DNA from: Takakia lepidozioides
Taxonomy: Eukaryota > Streptophyta > Takakiopsida > Takakiales > Takakiaceae
Length of the DNA: 64,000 bases
NCBI GenBank assembly: GCA_030704615.1
Contig: CM060731.1
Coordinates: 22,194,001 to 22,258,000 of the forward strand
Reading direction: 5' to 3'
Both the position numbers and the translations under genes were made by a program. Shown piece after piece: positions 1 through 10,922 of the stretch. Numbering within the stretch: the stretch's first letter is position 1; the number at the start of each line of letters is the position of its first letter. The notes under the pieces are model-generated. The model saw only the letters and a program-made list of their open reading frames with translations. It searched no databases and was not told the DNA's origin.

Positions 1-1103
1 CACAGCCTGAACAGCTGCTTCCCTTCTGGACACAAGCTCTCCATCCGTTGTTTCCCGCCCCACTTCGCATTGTGATTGTGCACTTGCGCAGCTTCGGATT
101 GAGTAACCGTAAGGGGCAGTCGAACTGGACACAGACCGAGGGTAGGCGAGAGTGGGAGGAAAGGAGGACGCTCGTGATATTGCGACAAGGGAAGCAGGCG
201 GGAGAGTGACAGTGCACAGGATGACAGCCATAGCCAAAGCTTGCTCCTCCTTCCTTGCTGCATTGAAAGGCTTGAGGCATTCGTAAATACTATCTAACAG
301 CTTCAGGTCGAAACTGGTTCGAACCCCACAACAGCCACATTTCTTATATTCTCTTTGACAAAATCGTCTCGACAACAATGCCCCTCACTTCTCTCTCTCT
401 CTCTCTCGGGATTCACGGGCGTGCATGTATGCAGGCGCTACGGTTTGCTAGCCGCATTACGCATGCGGGAAAGGACTGCAGCAGAGATTCCGCGTGCACC
501 CACTCGGCCTCCTCACCCATAGTCGAGCTCCCCACTCCAGACTTCTCTTCTCCATCAACCTGACCTCATCTTCGTCTTCTTTTTCTCTCCCCGAGAGGCT
601 TCATGAATGGACATCTCCCTTACTACTGAAAATACGGTCGTCTGTCTCGCTCCTGTTCGATTATCACATATCTCTCTCGTTTTCTGGATACATTCAAACA
701 ATTATTCCGAAACTTGGATGCGCCTTAAAGTCTCTGGGGATTGTCATCGTCTCTCTGTAGTTTCTAGACCAAGTAAATTACTCCTCTTGAGTTGTGATTC
801 CTTACATCGGAACCACAATCTACACAATTTGTGACTCGAGAGCGGTGGTGAGCTGCACACACTTTTGTTTCCCATTTGTTTTGCCAGAGCGAAATGCTTA
901 CAGTTCATTTCGGTAAGAGTACATACGGTACAATTGTGTTGCAAGCTCAGTTGTAGGCTAGTTGTTAGATTCTGAAGATTAAAAATCACTTAAAAGACAA
1001 GACTGAACCTCGGACTGAACGTGTGAACTTCGGCACTGTTCTAGGCTACATGAGTAGCTTTTCTGTCGCTATATATGGCATGTGTTACAACGTCTATGTG
1101 AAC
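1..1103. other. No recognisable gene
   Basis: Only short open frames with no family resemblance are seen. A tRNA T-arm-like string (ggttcgaacccc, near 316) has no matching A box at the right distance. A pyrimidine-rich tract (tctctctctctc) lies near 390-405. I see no element ends. Confidence 0.4.
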
Positions 1104-1345
1104 TAGAAGAAGAGGGCGCACATTAGAAAAGGCCCGGGAGTTTAATGCGAGCTCAAGGGTCCTGCCTGCGTGGCACCCCCCACGCCCCCAGACGCACCCA
1201 CTTCGCAGCTCCTGCGCGGCTCGCGGTTCCCGCGGCCCGGGACACCCTCCCCCCCATCACCCCCGCCCCGCGCCACCCAGTCCCGCCCCCTCCACCCCCC
1301 GCCCCCGCCTGCCCCGCCCGCCAGCCGTCATCACAACACATGAAT
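1104..1345 (+). repeat. C-rich dispersed repeat, copy 1
   Basis: This is a very C-rich segment that begins gcgcacattagaaaaggcccgg and ends near acacatgaat. The same sequence in reverse complement lies at about 15435-15690, including the shared strings gggtcctgcctgcgtggca and cgcagctcctgcgc. The two copies are therefore members of one dispersed repeat family. Open frames across it (proline- or glycine-rich) are composition artefacts. The repeat class is unknown. Confidence 0.75.
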
Positions 1346-1974
1346 CATGTCAAACATACACCCATACATTGCAGATGTCACATGTGGTCATGATCCTAAC
1401 ATGATGACCATGAAGCCATCAGATGCATGGTTACACATGGCTACACATGTTCAAATTTGAAATTTGAAATTTGAAATCTAGTATTATTTTATGGACACGA
1501 CTGTCAGGGATGAGGGGGATGAGGGGGGTCTTGGAAGTTTCCTGAAACTGATTCTCATTTGGTGCATGATGCAGGCTAGGTCCTCTTGTCTATTTTTTTG
1601 TACTAGAGACCTTGATGTTTTTGGCCATAGCTTCTTCCACGTTGTACTGTCAGGAAACGTAGGTTCATTCTCTCAACCATATGACTTCACCTACCTATCT
1701 CAGCAACAACGATAGATCTTACATATTGTTTAGCCACCATCTTCACAGTACTTTTTTTAACTGACAAATTTCAATAAGCAATCTTGAATTCCATAAGATC
1801 CAAAGAGATTGTGTGTCATTTTTGTGCTCAAACATTGTTGTAGACCCTCAAGCATGGAACCTAGCAAGGCATTTTCCAAGCTCACTCTCGCTTTAGAAAT
1901 CAACGTGAACCTCTGGAAACTTGAACGTCTTCAGGCCTATAATTCTGGAAACAATAATCAAAATCTTTATCCAT

Positions 1975-3097
1975 GTGCAGGTTTTGTGCGTGAGAGATGA
2001 AATCCACACTATGGAATATCTGCATACGCACTCGGGACCTTGCTACCCTGCCTGCCTTTCCTTTTGGTGTCCTCATGCATTGTGTACTTCCTCGTGGAGC
2101 TACATGCAGGATTTGGGCACTTCATGTATTTCGTTTGTGTTCTCTTCTTCAGTCTGCTGGTAGTTGAGAGCTTAATGATGGCGATGCAGCTATAGTTCGA
2201 AACTATTTTGTGGCCATGGTTGTCGGAACTGGATCTCAGGTATGCATCCTGCCAGTGTCTTCGCCATAGAACAAGCATTGAATTTCAATTACCAGATCTC
2301 AAGTGTTGCTTGCACATCTGTAGTAGGGGACATCATCGCTACAACATAAGCCACATGTTGAAAATTTTTGGCAGATCATTTTGTGCTCAGAACATGATCT
2401 GAACAAAAAGCTCACCACAAATAATATGTAAATTTGTGTGCGGTAGTCTTCAAGTTTTGGCATAACCTTTACAAATACCAACACAATTTCTAAATGGACA
2501 TTGCAGAGCATATTTCTGCTAGTTGGGGGCTAGTTCCGACTTGCTCACGACATTCCAAGGCCTATTTGGACATATCCAGTGTCATACATCTCCTTCACAC
2601 ATATTCTATTCGGGTAACTATCAGCCCCATCTTATGCTCTGCTTTTCTAGATATATTATGAAGGGCTTAGCTCTATTCTGGTGGTCTGGGTTGTGTTTCA
2701 TCCTTCATCATGCAATGCTTTTTGTAATTAGGAGTATGTTCATTGACTCCATCCCCAGTTTGGTTTGGGCAAAAAGAGGAAAAGAGGTGTGAGAATAGAA
2801 AGAACTGAATTTCAGGCATACCCCTATTGCAGAGAGAAACCCACAAACTTTTCACTATCCACATGGATGCCATTTTGGATTTGACAGGGCATGTTTGAGA
2901 CCGAATTCAGGGGCTTAACGGATCTTGACAACAGTCTCCAACTTCCAGGCGCAATGTACAAATTGGAGCATCCTGGAAAGTGGAAAGACGTGGTTATTCT
3001 CTTATGCATGGTTGTATTCTACCATGTTGTGTTATATGCATTCATTTCTCTATACTGGTACACCCAACCCCTGCTGGATTCCTTCAAGCTTCAATGA
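1975..3097 (+). pseudogene. ABCG half-transporter (WBC type) C-terminal pseudogene
   Basis: Three exon-like blocks translate to the C-terminal membrane half of an ABCG (white-brown complex) transporter. Block 1 (about 1975-2240) reads HYGISAYALGTLLPCLPF, then HAGFGHFMYF and VVESLMMA, typical of the helix 2-4 region. Block 2 (about 2521-2627) reads PRPIWTYPVSYISF and ends at a GT donor. Block 3 (2888-3097) follows a ttgacag acceptor and reads ETEFRGL, then a last helix VVILLCMVVFYHVV and a stop. The nucleotide-binding domain is not visible upstream. Lesions are an in-frame TGA at 1998-2000 (inside RERxNxHYG), a frameshift near 2190 and a TAG at 2531-2533 (inside GGFFRL-like). I infer a decayed copy; family assignment rests on motif order only. 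Confidence 0.65.
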
Positions 3098-4487
3098 CAG
3101 CAAAGATGGAGACCCTGAAGCATGGTGATCTTTCCTGGCTCAAACGACTGTTGCTTTCTGGTGAGACTAGACCATTGGCAGTCAAGAATCTGTATGTTAC
3201 TAAGAGTGTAGTCTCAGGTGCAAGAATATCTATAAGAACAAGTTGATCGTTTGAAAAAACACTCCAAGAACATTTCGAAGATCTTCACTTTGGTGATCAC
3301 ACAATCCATTTTGAGAAATAGTTGGGCTATGAAAGCTATGAAAGCTCCTTTAAAAGTATCAACCTTTGGGAATGTCTTCCATGCTGAGCTTGGCAGAGAG
3401 GCAACATTGTTATCCCTTCTCAAACCTCAAAAAAAGATAAAAAAAACACGTAGTAGAGAGAAATCATTGCACCGGATACAACATGTGGTCATTGTGGTCA
3501 TTGTGGGCAATCCACATGGTCAATGTGTCAATGGATTGACCATGCACATTAACCTTTCAATGTGCATATTTTATTTTCTTGCCTCGTGAAAGTTTAGGCT
3601 TCCTCTGTCAACATAGAAGATGACTCTATTATGTAGCTGAGGGAGGGGAAAGATGTGACTACAACCAGGCCAAGCCCAATCTCAGTTTTCTTAATTGATT
3701 TTTATTCTTAAAAGGGAGCAATCCCTTGGAGAGAGCCTGGGTGAGATGATGCCAATGGGAGTTGATATAAATAAGAGCCCCTTCCCCTTGCACTGTTAAA
3801 GAGGAGGTTGTGTAAATTGAAGTCTAGTCTGATCTGTTCCAACTGGACACAAGACCTATGCCACAAGAATGTAAGCATGACCTAACCCACGCTCACACAC
3901 AAAAAGGCATACATGAGGATGCATTAACATAGAATTCTAACCATACTTGATGTACACAACCTCTTCCCAAATTCATGTGCAGAATAGCAGCTATTAACTC
4001 TAAATACAGCTCTATTGTGTCAAGCGAAAACAAACTATGGACATGTATCTTTCTTGTGATTTGAGAGCTTAGGAAGTAAACAACATAGGCAGCAGACTGA
4101 GAAAAAAATACGGAAGACAAATATGGACCTAGACATGTATATGGTCAAGTGGTATTGTACGGGTAAAGAATATGGCAACACCTCACATAGAGATTGGGAG
4201 GGAAAATAGGGGATAGTCAACAAATGATACAAAACTGTCTTTACCTACAGGGTGGTGTAAATGATGGTAGAATCAGAAGCAAACAGAAGCCAGCTGCCAA
4301 CTAGGACACATGTAATACATTGTTGTCATTTGACTGCACAGTTGTAGAGTAGGCAAAGGTCACCCTTCACAAAACACAACTCATCTAGCACTATGTTGGT
4401 ATAGGCAATGTAAAATCCCTCTGAAGAGCTCAGTTCACCAACTTTCAAAATCTCGAGGCAGGCCTTCCTCAAGGCTGAGCCCTGGGT
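3098..4487. other. No firm gene
   Basis: An open frame at 3251-3589 (+) has no family resemblance. Short imperfect repeats of tggtcattg and tcaatg occur near 3485-3560. Nothing else is supported here. Confidence 0.3.
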
Positions 4488-7400
4488 TTAATTGTTGGGT
4501 AGCTCTGGATGCAGTTTGTCATGTACCACAAAATTGTGGACCCGGTTGCCGATCTCCATGTAGCAGGAACCTGGTTGCTTTCGGACACCTCTGATTTTCA
4601 TCATTGTCCTTACCTTTGCAGTATCATCCCACTGCCAGCTGCGGCATAGATATTTGATAGCAGCACATTAGTCGTAGCATCATGTCGACCCCATCTAAGA
4701 ATAGATTTTGCCGCTCGTTCTGCCACCTCCACATTGCCATGAATTCTGCAGGTACCAAGCAAGGCTTTCCACACCACCACATTTGGTTGGACTGGCATTT
4801 CGTTAATGAAGTCCTCAGCCTCAGATTTAGGGGTTTTCATTGATTTCCAAACTTCGTGTTCATACTTTTGCCCACTATATCGGTGTAACTATAACTTGAT
4901 TGTTACCAGAATGCTCTTATGTTCCATAGAATGTAGCCAGTGATGAACAATCTGACTACTAAGTAATACCAATGCCTTTAGCAACATGGGCCGCAAGGCT
5001 ACAACAAACAATGTCTTCGAGTACGTTGCTTTCTCCTTTAGCAACATTAGCACCTCTACTTGAAGAGGAGTTTGATATCTCATTCTTGCTATTTTTGGGG
5101 GGCAACATTAGACCATCGTCTGCACTGCTGAGTATTAATTATAAAATTATGCCTAGATTATTCTTCACTATTCCACCCACAACAGGATCGTGCTCTAGGG
5201 AGAAATGAAGGCATGTTGTCTCAAAGCCTTACACCAACTCGGCCTGAGTACACCACAATCAATCCTCGTCCAACAATGGTTGTTTGCAGATGTTTGTAAA
5301 AATAAGGACCTGAAGATTCATAGAACATCAATACAGCTCCACAGGTATATCGACGTACAAAACCTCTATTTCTCTTGTTGCAACATGCATCTCATAGCTC
5401 ACTTGAACCCTAATAGGCAAACCATACATTTACTATTGTACCTCATGTGGCACGAACATGAGGGTGTCCTCAAGTTTGAGTAGTGTATCAAGCTCATCTT
5501 TGACAGGTCCAATCAGTACTCGGTATAACTTCTCTCTTCCTGTCAGTTGGAAACAATTAGGGTAGAATATATAGCATTGTTTGACTCTGACCATCAGGCC
5601 AAGAATATCTCTGACAATACAGAACAGTTCAGAAACAATGAGGAAGAACTAGCCATCTCTGACATCAAGCTCTTGATTAACTTCAAATAAAAGTTACATC
5701 ATCAATAATCTGGTGTCTTTTTTGCCTCTCCTGGGCTTCGACAACCAGTATTTTAATCTTTGCAACCAGACCAGGGATCCAAGGATTGTAGTAGTCCATC
5801 CTGGTTCCATAGGGATTTATTGCAGAAAGAAGCTTGTGCACTGCTGCCGCTTCCAATGTTTCAGCCCTGCACGGCCAAGAAGGTCCACCATGCAGCCGAA
5901 GTGCTCCACTATAAGATTGAGGCCATGATCTCGACTCAAAGAATCGAAGTAGTGTCTGCCTTCATCCACTAGGCCCCCATGGCTACATGCTTGTAGAACA
6001 CTTAAAAAGGTGATACCATTTGGCTTGAAGCCTTCCTTTTGCATACCTTCAAATAGTTGTAGGGCTTCCCTACGACAACCATGTTGGGCATATCCTGCAA
6101 TCATTGCACTCCATGAAACCACATTTCGTTCAGCCATTTTGTCAAACACTCCCTTTGCATCCTTGACACTCCTGCATTTAACATACATGTCCATAAGGAC
6201 AGTGTCCAGAATGACACCTAGTACAATTCCAGCTTTCATGATGTCAGCATGGATTTCTTTGCCCTTTCTGAGAGCTGCCAGGCAGGCACAAGCATTGCAA
6301 GCAAAAACAAATGTGACCTGGTCAGGCTTCGCCTCTTCCCAAATCATTTGCTCATAGGTCCCCAAAGTCTCCATCCAGCACGCATGTTGGGCATATCATA
6401 TGATCATCGCATTCCAGGACACCAAATTTTGTTCAGCCATAGTGTCATTTGAACACTCCCTTTGCATCTTCGATGCTCCCACATTTCACATACATAGCCA
6501 CAAGGGTACGTATCTGATACAATTCCAATTCTCAAGATGTCAGCGTGGACCTCTTTGCCTTTTTCCAAGGCTACCAAGCTCGCACACACATTGCAAACGC
6601 AGACAAACGTGACATGGTTGGGCTTCACCCCTTTCCATATCATTCGGTCATAGGTCCCCAAAGCCTCCATCCCACACCCATGCTGGGCGTATCCTGTAAT
6701 CATTGCACTCCATGATACCACATTTCGTTCAGCCATGTTGTCAAACACTCCCTTTGCATCCTAATGCTACCGCATTTGGCATACATGTCCACAAGGGCTG
6801 TGTCCAGAATGACACCTGGTAGAATTCCAGCTTTCATGATGTCAGCATGGACCTGTTTGCCTTTTTCTAGGGCTCCCAGGTTTGCACATGATTTGCAAAT
6901 GCAACCAAACGTGACCTGGTTGGGCTTCACCCCTTCCTGCATCATCTGCTCATAGGTCTCCAAAGCCTCCATCCCAAACCCAGGTTGGACATATCCTGCG
7001 ATCATCGCACTAAATGACACCACATTTTGTTCAGCCATTTTGTCAAAGACTCCCTTTGCATCTTTGATGGCAGCTCCCGCATTTGGCATACATGTCTACT
7101 AGAGTAGTATCCAGAATGACACCTGGTAGAAATCCAGCTTTCCTGATGTCAGCATGGACCTGTTTGCCTTTTTCCAAGGCTGCCAGGCTCGCACATGCAT
7201 TGTAAACGCAATGAACGTGACCTGGTTGGGCTTCACCCCTTCCCACATAATTTGCTCATAGGTCTCCAAAGCCTCCATCCCACACCCATGCCGCGCATAT
7301 CCTGCAATCCTAGCACTCCAGGACACACATTTTGTTCACTGTTGAACACTCCCTTTGCATCCTGGATGCTCCATTTAGCATACATGTTCATCAGGGCAGT

Positions 7401-7850
7401 GTTCAGAACGACATCTGGTACATTCCAGCTTTGATGATGTCACCATGGACCTCTTTGCCTTTTTCGAGGGCTGCAAGGCTTGCACATGCATTGCAAATGC
7501 AAACGAACGTGATATGGTTGGGCTTCACCCCTTCCTGCATCATTTGCTCATAAGTCTCCAACGCATTCCTACCACACCCATGCTTGGTAAATCCTGCAAT
7601 CATTATGCTTGGTGTGCATCCATGATGCTCCCACACTTAACATACATGTTGCCCACGGTGTTGTGTATAATAACATTGGATAATGTGAGCGTGCACCTGC
7701 TTTCCAGCTTCCAGGCCTTTCATCTTGGTGCACTTATACAAGAGACAGACGTAATTACTGAATCTGCTGGAATTTGTCCTTGATATAAAGTCTGTAGAGC
7801 CTCTTTCAGTCGCCCAGCCTCACATAGCATCCTCACATGCCCAGAAGTGC
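4488..7850 (-). pseudogene. PLS-class PPR gene with E/E+ tail, multiply frameshifted
   Basis: Reading the minus strand from about 7850 down, the translation gives MLCEAGRLKEALQTLYQG and then repeated P-L-S triplets of about 101 codons. Typical strings are VVSWSAMIAGYAQHGCG, EGVKPNQVTF and ALEKGKQVHADIMKAG. The triplets sit at about 7403-7636, 7099-7326, 6700-7089, 6404-6748 and 5817-6374. After LLGRAG near 5850 the frame is lost, and the E motif resumes at 4840 (EDFINEMPVQPNVVVWKALL). An E+ continuation in another frame (KVRTMMKIRGVRKQPGS) stops at TAA 4488-4490. About 1 kb (4841-5830) separates the two parts. Such proteins normally act in organellar RNA editing; no DYW domain is seen. At least five frame changes make function unlikely. 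Neighbouring triplets are very similar at DNA level, suggesting recent tandem expansion. Confidence 0.8.
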
Positions 7851-7924
7851 CAGAAGAGGCCTCTTGGCCGTCTACCAGAAGCTATGGTCATAGTGGAGGT
7901 GCCTGGATTGATCAACTGTGCCGC

Positions 7925-8145
7925 TGCTTCTGCCTCCACTTGACCATCTATCCATGCAGGTTTCTTGTAGCTATCGATCCAAAGGGAATCATGAGTAATC
8001 TTGTGCTTGAAATCCTGCCCTCTTGGATGAATCTGGACCCACGCTCCATCCCTACTCCTTCAGCTATCCCTGCTTCTGCACCAGTAATTTATAGATCCTC
8101 GCCTTACTACTAGCAGCTGACAATGACATCCTGGTTTGTTCTAGC
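7925..8145 (-). repeat. PPR 5'-flank-like repeat, copy 1 of 3
   Basis: The segment just upstream of the PPR gene resembles two segments at the window end (63440-63600 and 63715-63940). Shared wording includes catccatgcag, aatctggaccca and tccctcttggatgaatctgg-like strings. On the minus strand copy 1 reads GSRFIQEGRISSTRLLM and copy 3 reads GSRIIQKGQISRTKLPM, so the similarity extends to protein level. It could be a conserved N-terminal or leader part of a PPR gene family, or part of a dispersed repeat. Confidence 0.55.
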
Positions 8146-8562
8146 CAACACCCCAACCTTACTTATCACACATTAGTCCCTAGGCTGAATTGCTCCAAGA
8201 CTTATAAAATGTGATGGGGAGAGATAGGGGATGGCAATTTCCAATAAAGCTTTGTGATACATCTTGTTGTCTGTTTCTCTCTGTAGTCTAACAGGTACTC
8301 ACATTTTGCCGCGATTGTCCCACCATTGACTGGGGTCCAACAAATATTCATTCCAACACTTCTCTTCACCTCTGTTATCTGTTTTTGGATACTTTCATGT
8401 TGCCACATTTGCAGTACCTTGTCAAAATCACACCAAACCACCATAGATCCACCCAACAAACCATAACTCCCAGAATTCAACATAAAATATTAGGGATGTC
8501 TCTGATACCAGGGCACAACAAACTGAAATGTGTTTGAAGAGTTGCTCTCACGACATTGTTCT

Positions 8563-8841
8563 TGTCAAGTAAAGTTTACTAGTAGTGTGAAACTAGCCAA
8601 TAAATAACTAGTTTTTATATATGACACTTGGGCTTGATCCAAGTGTCAACCCAGGGGTCAAGATATTTGTTGGCCCCTGGGCGTGGCTTATCTTCACGGC
8701 GAACATGCGGCGAGGCTCATCTCTCTCGAGTGAAAAGATGCACAAAACCAAACCAACATTTCACTCATAAAATAAGAATCAAGCCCACTGCACCCCCAAG
8801 GCTTAGGGGAATCAACAGTACACGCGCTATAGCCGACGCGG
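8563..8841 (+). repeat. G1 5' LTR-like block with inverted tail
   Basis: Positions 8563-8730 match the 3' LTR from 14274 up to the palindrome ctcgag. From 8731 to about 8841 the sequence is the reverse complement of the last 110 bases or so of the same LTR: tgaaaagatgcacaaaacc here against ggttttgtgcatcttttca there. The LTR is therefore flipped at ctcgag, and inverted gag/protease sequence follows directly. Confidence 0.8.
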
Positions 8842-9840
8842 TAGCATCGCTGAGCCATCTATATGATGATCCGGATGTAGTCTAATGGCCAACTCACGCC
8901 GTGTCATGCCCCGAGCCTGCTTTGATCCTCCCAGAGATGTTTGTATCTGGAAATGACAAGGCTCCATATCCGCCTCCATGAGGCCCAAACCTGCAATAGC
9001 AGCTCTGCCCAACATCAGTGGCTGAGCTCCTGAGTCCAACAAGACCCGTAGTGGCCGGTACCTCTTGCCTGCCGGTCTACTCAAAGAGAAAATGCCATCC
9101 TGGTTGTCTAACAAGACAACTCCAGGTGTCACCATGGCGCGCTCAAAGGCTGGCCTAGCTGGCAGCTCCGTCAACCTGGCAATTGCAGCTTGCCATGGCA
9201 GTCTTGACCCTCAAATCCGAGGATCCCTCTGCCACTACACCTTCCACTAATTCCGCAGAAGATGAAGTGATCTCCCCACTCTCGCAGAGTGTTGCTGCTA
9301 GTCTGAACACTACAGCTGGTCTTACCCCCGGCGTCGCAATCATGGTTGCCAAGAACAGTGGGGCCTGACACACAGAGGTGGCCGCCCCCAACAACACACT
9401 GGCTGCACTAGCCTTGGTAGCAGGTGTCAGTGCTGCACGTGTAGCTCTCCCCAATGGCACAATAACATCCGCCTCGGTATCCATTGGGCGAGAACTAGGT
9501 GCCATGGATGGCGTCGACACTGTCTCCGCCAAGATGAATGATTGAGGCAACCTAGCCTGACGGCTTGCCTCCCCACGCTGTGGATCCAATTCCACCTCTG
9601 CACCTCGTGGCTCAGGAACTCGTGCTGCTCCTCAAGTGACGGCTGCAGCAGAATCCACCTGTATAAGTAGCCATTCAAGTGCTGCCCCGCACATAAATCC
9701 CATGCCTCCCATGTCTCCTTTGTCAAGATGACACTGCTGAGGAGGAACAGGAGGTGGACCCTCAGGTCTTGGAGCTGGTACCACCTGAGCTGTGGCCATG
9801 GCAGCAAGCCGTTGCTCTAGCTGCTGAAGCCGGCTGGCCA
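8842..9840 (-). pseudogene. G1 gag C-terminus and aspartic protease, inverted fragment
   Basis: On the minus strand the translation runs from a gag tail (MASRLQQLEQRLAAMATAQ) through PLFLATMIATPGVRP to a retropepsin core, LRVLLDSGAQPLMLGRAAI. The DSGA triad is that of retroviral-type proteases. The same protein order is seen in G2 (35300-33900). Orientation is opposite to the rest of G1, and several frame changes interrupt it. The zinc-knuckle part of gag is absent. Confidence 0.8.
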
Positions 9841-10728
9841 TGCCTTGGGCTTTCATCAGCTGGGTATGGCAATGGGTTACAAAACTCAAGGTCACGCCTG
9901 TTTTGGGAGATGTTGAGGGTCCTGCGTTATTTACAGCTTCAGCAGACAGACTCTCCGACATATATCTTGGAGAATGTGCCATTGATGGGTGATTCTCATG
10001 CCAAGGTGATGGCCAGTGTACATCAAGTGCGGTCTTGGCTTGGGTCAGCAGTGTTGCTGGATGCAGCTGCAGTAGGGTCACGGGCTCATCGCCCACGACT
10101 ATGGTGGACCAACTTGATGCCACATGCAATGCTCAAGTGTGCATTTGATGGGGTGCAGCGGCCACCAAACCTCACGGTTGATAGTATTTTGGACATAGGG
10201 AGGCAGTCTCAGCGTGTGAGACACGATGACCGATCACCTTTGGCAGTGGTCAATAAGGTGGGTCACCCATGAGCAGCATTGCCTACACTGCTCAGCTTTC
10301 CAGGATCTCATGCTTTCCGGGATGGTGGACCTGGCCTCTTGTGGGATAGCCAGTTGTAGCAATTAGTGGAGCCTAATGCTGACGAGCGCGAGTGGGCGAT
10401 GGGTTTTACCACTGGTACCACGACGGTGCCATATTTTTCTGAGGGATCACGTCGTCAGGTGTTGGGGCAAACAATGGATCTCAATTCCTTGACCTGGATT
10501 ATCAGCTTGGCTATGGCTGAGCAGCGCAGAGTATGGAGTACACTTCCCTTGATGGTCTTTCTGCCTACCGAGACGGTACAAGCAGCAAGTGGGGGCGAAC
10601 AGGTGAGGACCACGAGGTGTAGGCTGCATCCATGGCATACGTGGGAGGTGCTCGAGGTTCAGAGGGAGTTGGCAGCCAAGGCGGCGGTGATGGATGAGGT
10701 TAGGGATTTTTCTCGGGTTGAGGGATGA
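9833..10728 (+). pseudogene. C5-DNA methyltransferase domain of G1 (N-truncated)
   Basis: The translation shows AGWPCLGLSSAGYGNG (motif IV, with the catalytic Pro-Cys), YILENVPLMGD (motif VI, ENV), then a motif VIII-like GSRAHRPRLWWTNL. A C-terminal part follows in a second frame near 10366 (ERExAMGF-type). Motif I (SAM binding) is missing because the inverted gag/protease piece replaces it. The layout is closest to the DRM/DNMT3 type of cytosine methyltransferase. It sits between protease and reverse transcriptase, as in G2. Frame breaks and truncation mean it cannot be active. Confidence 0.8.
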
Positions 10729-10922
10729 TGAGGCAGGATGAGACATTGTCACTGACAGAGCAGGTAGTGGTTACTACTCAAGAGATTGCAGCATAACAAC
10801 CACGGGACGCGTCTTCTACCTCTAAGTCTGCTGGACTCAAAGTTGCAGTCACGGAGGACAACTAGGAGCCTGATGTTGGACCCATAGTCACCGGAGGAGA
10901 GAGACGACGTATATGGCAGTTC

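Noticed and set aside
310-335. tRNA T-arm-like string ggttcgaacccc
   Set aside because: It is a self-complementary 10-mer with no acceptor stem or A box at a proper distance, so there is no tRNA gene or SINE call.
1153-1341. Glycine/proline-rich open frames in the C-rich repeats (also at 15421-15646)
   Set aside because: They are explained by extreme C or G content and appear on both strands.
8480-8512. Reverse complement of a primer-binding site (ctctgatacca)
   Set aside because: No LTR end in CA adjoins it and the sequence below it (frame 8202-8483) shows no retroelement protein, so it is probably chance.
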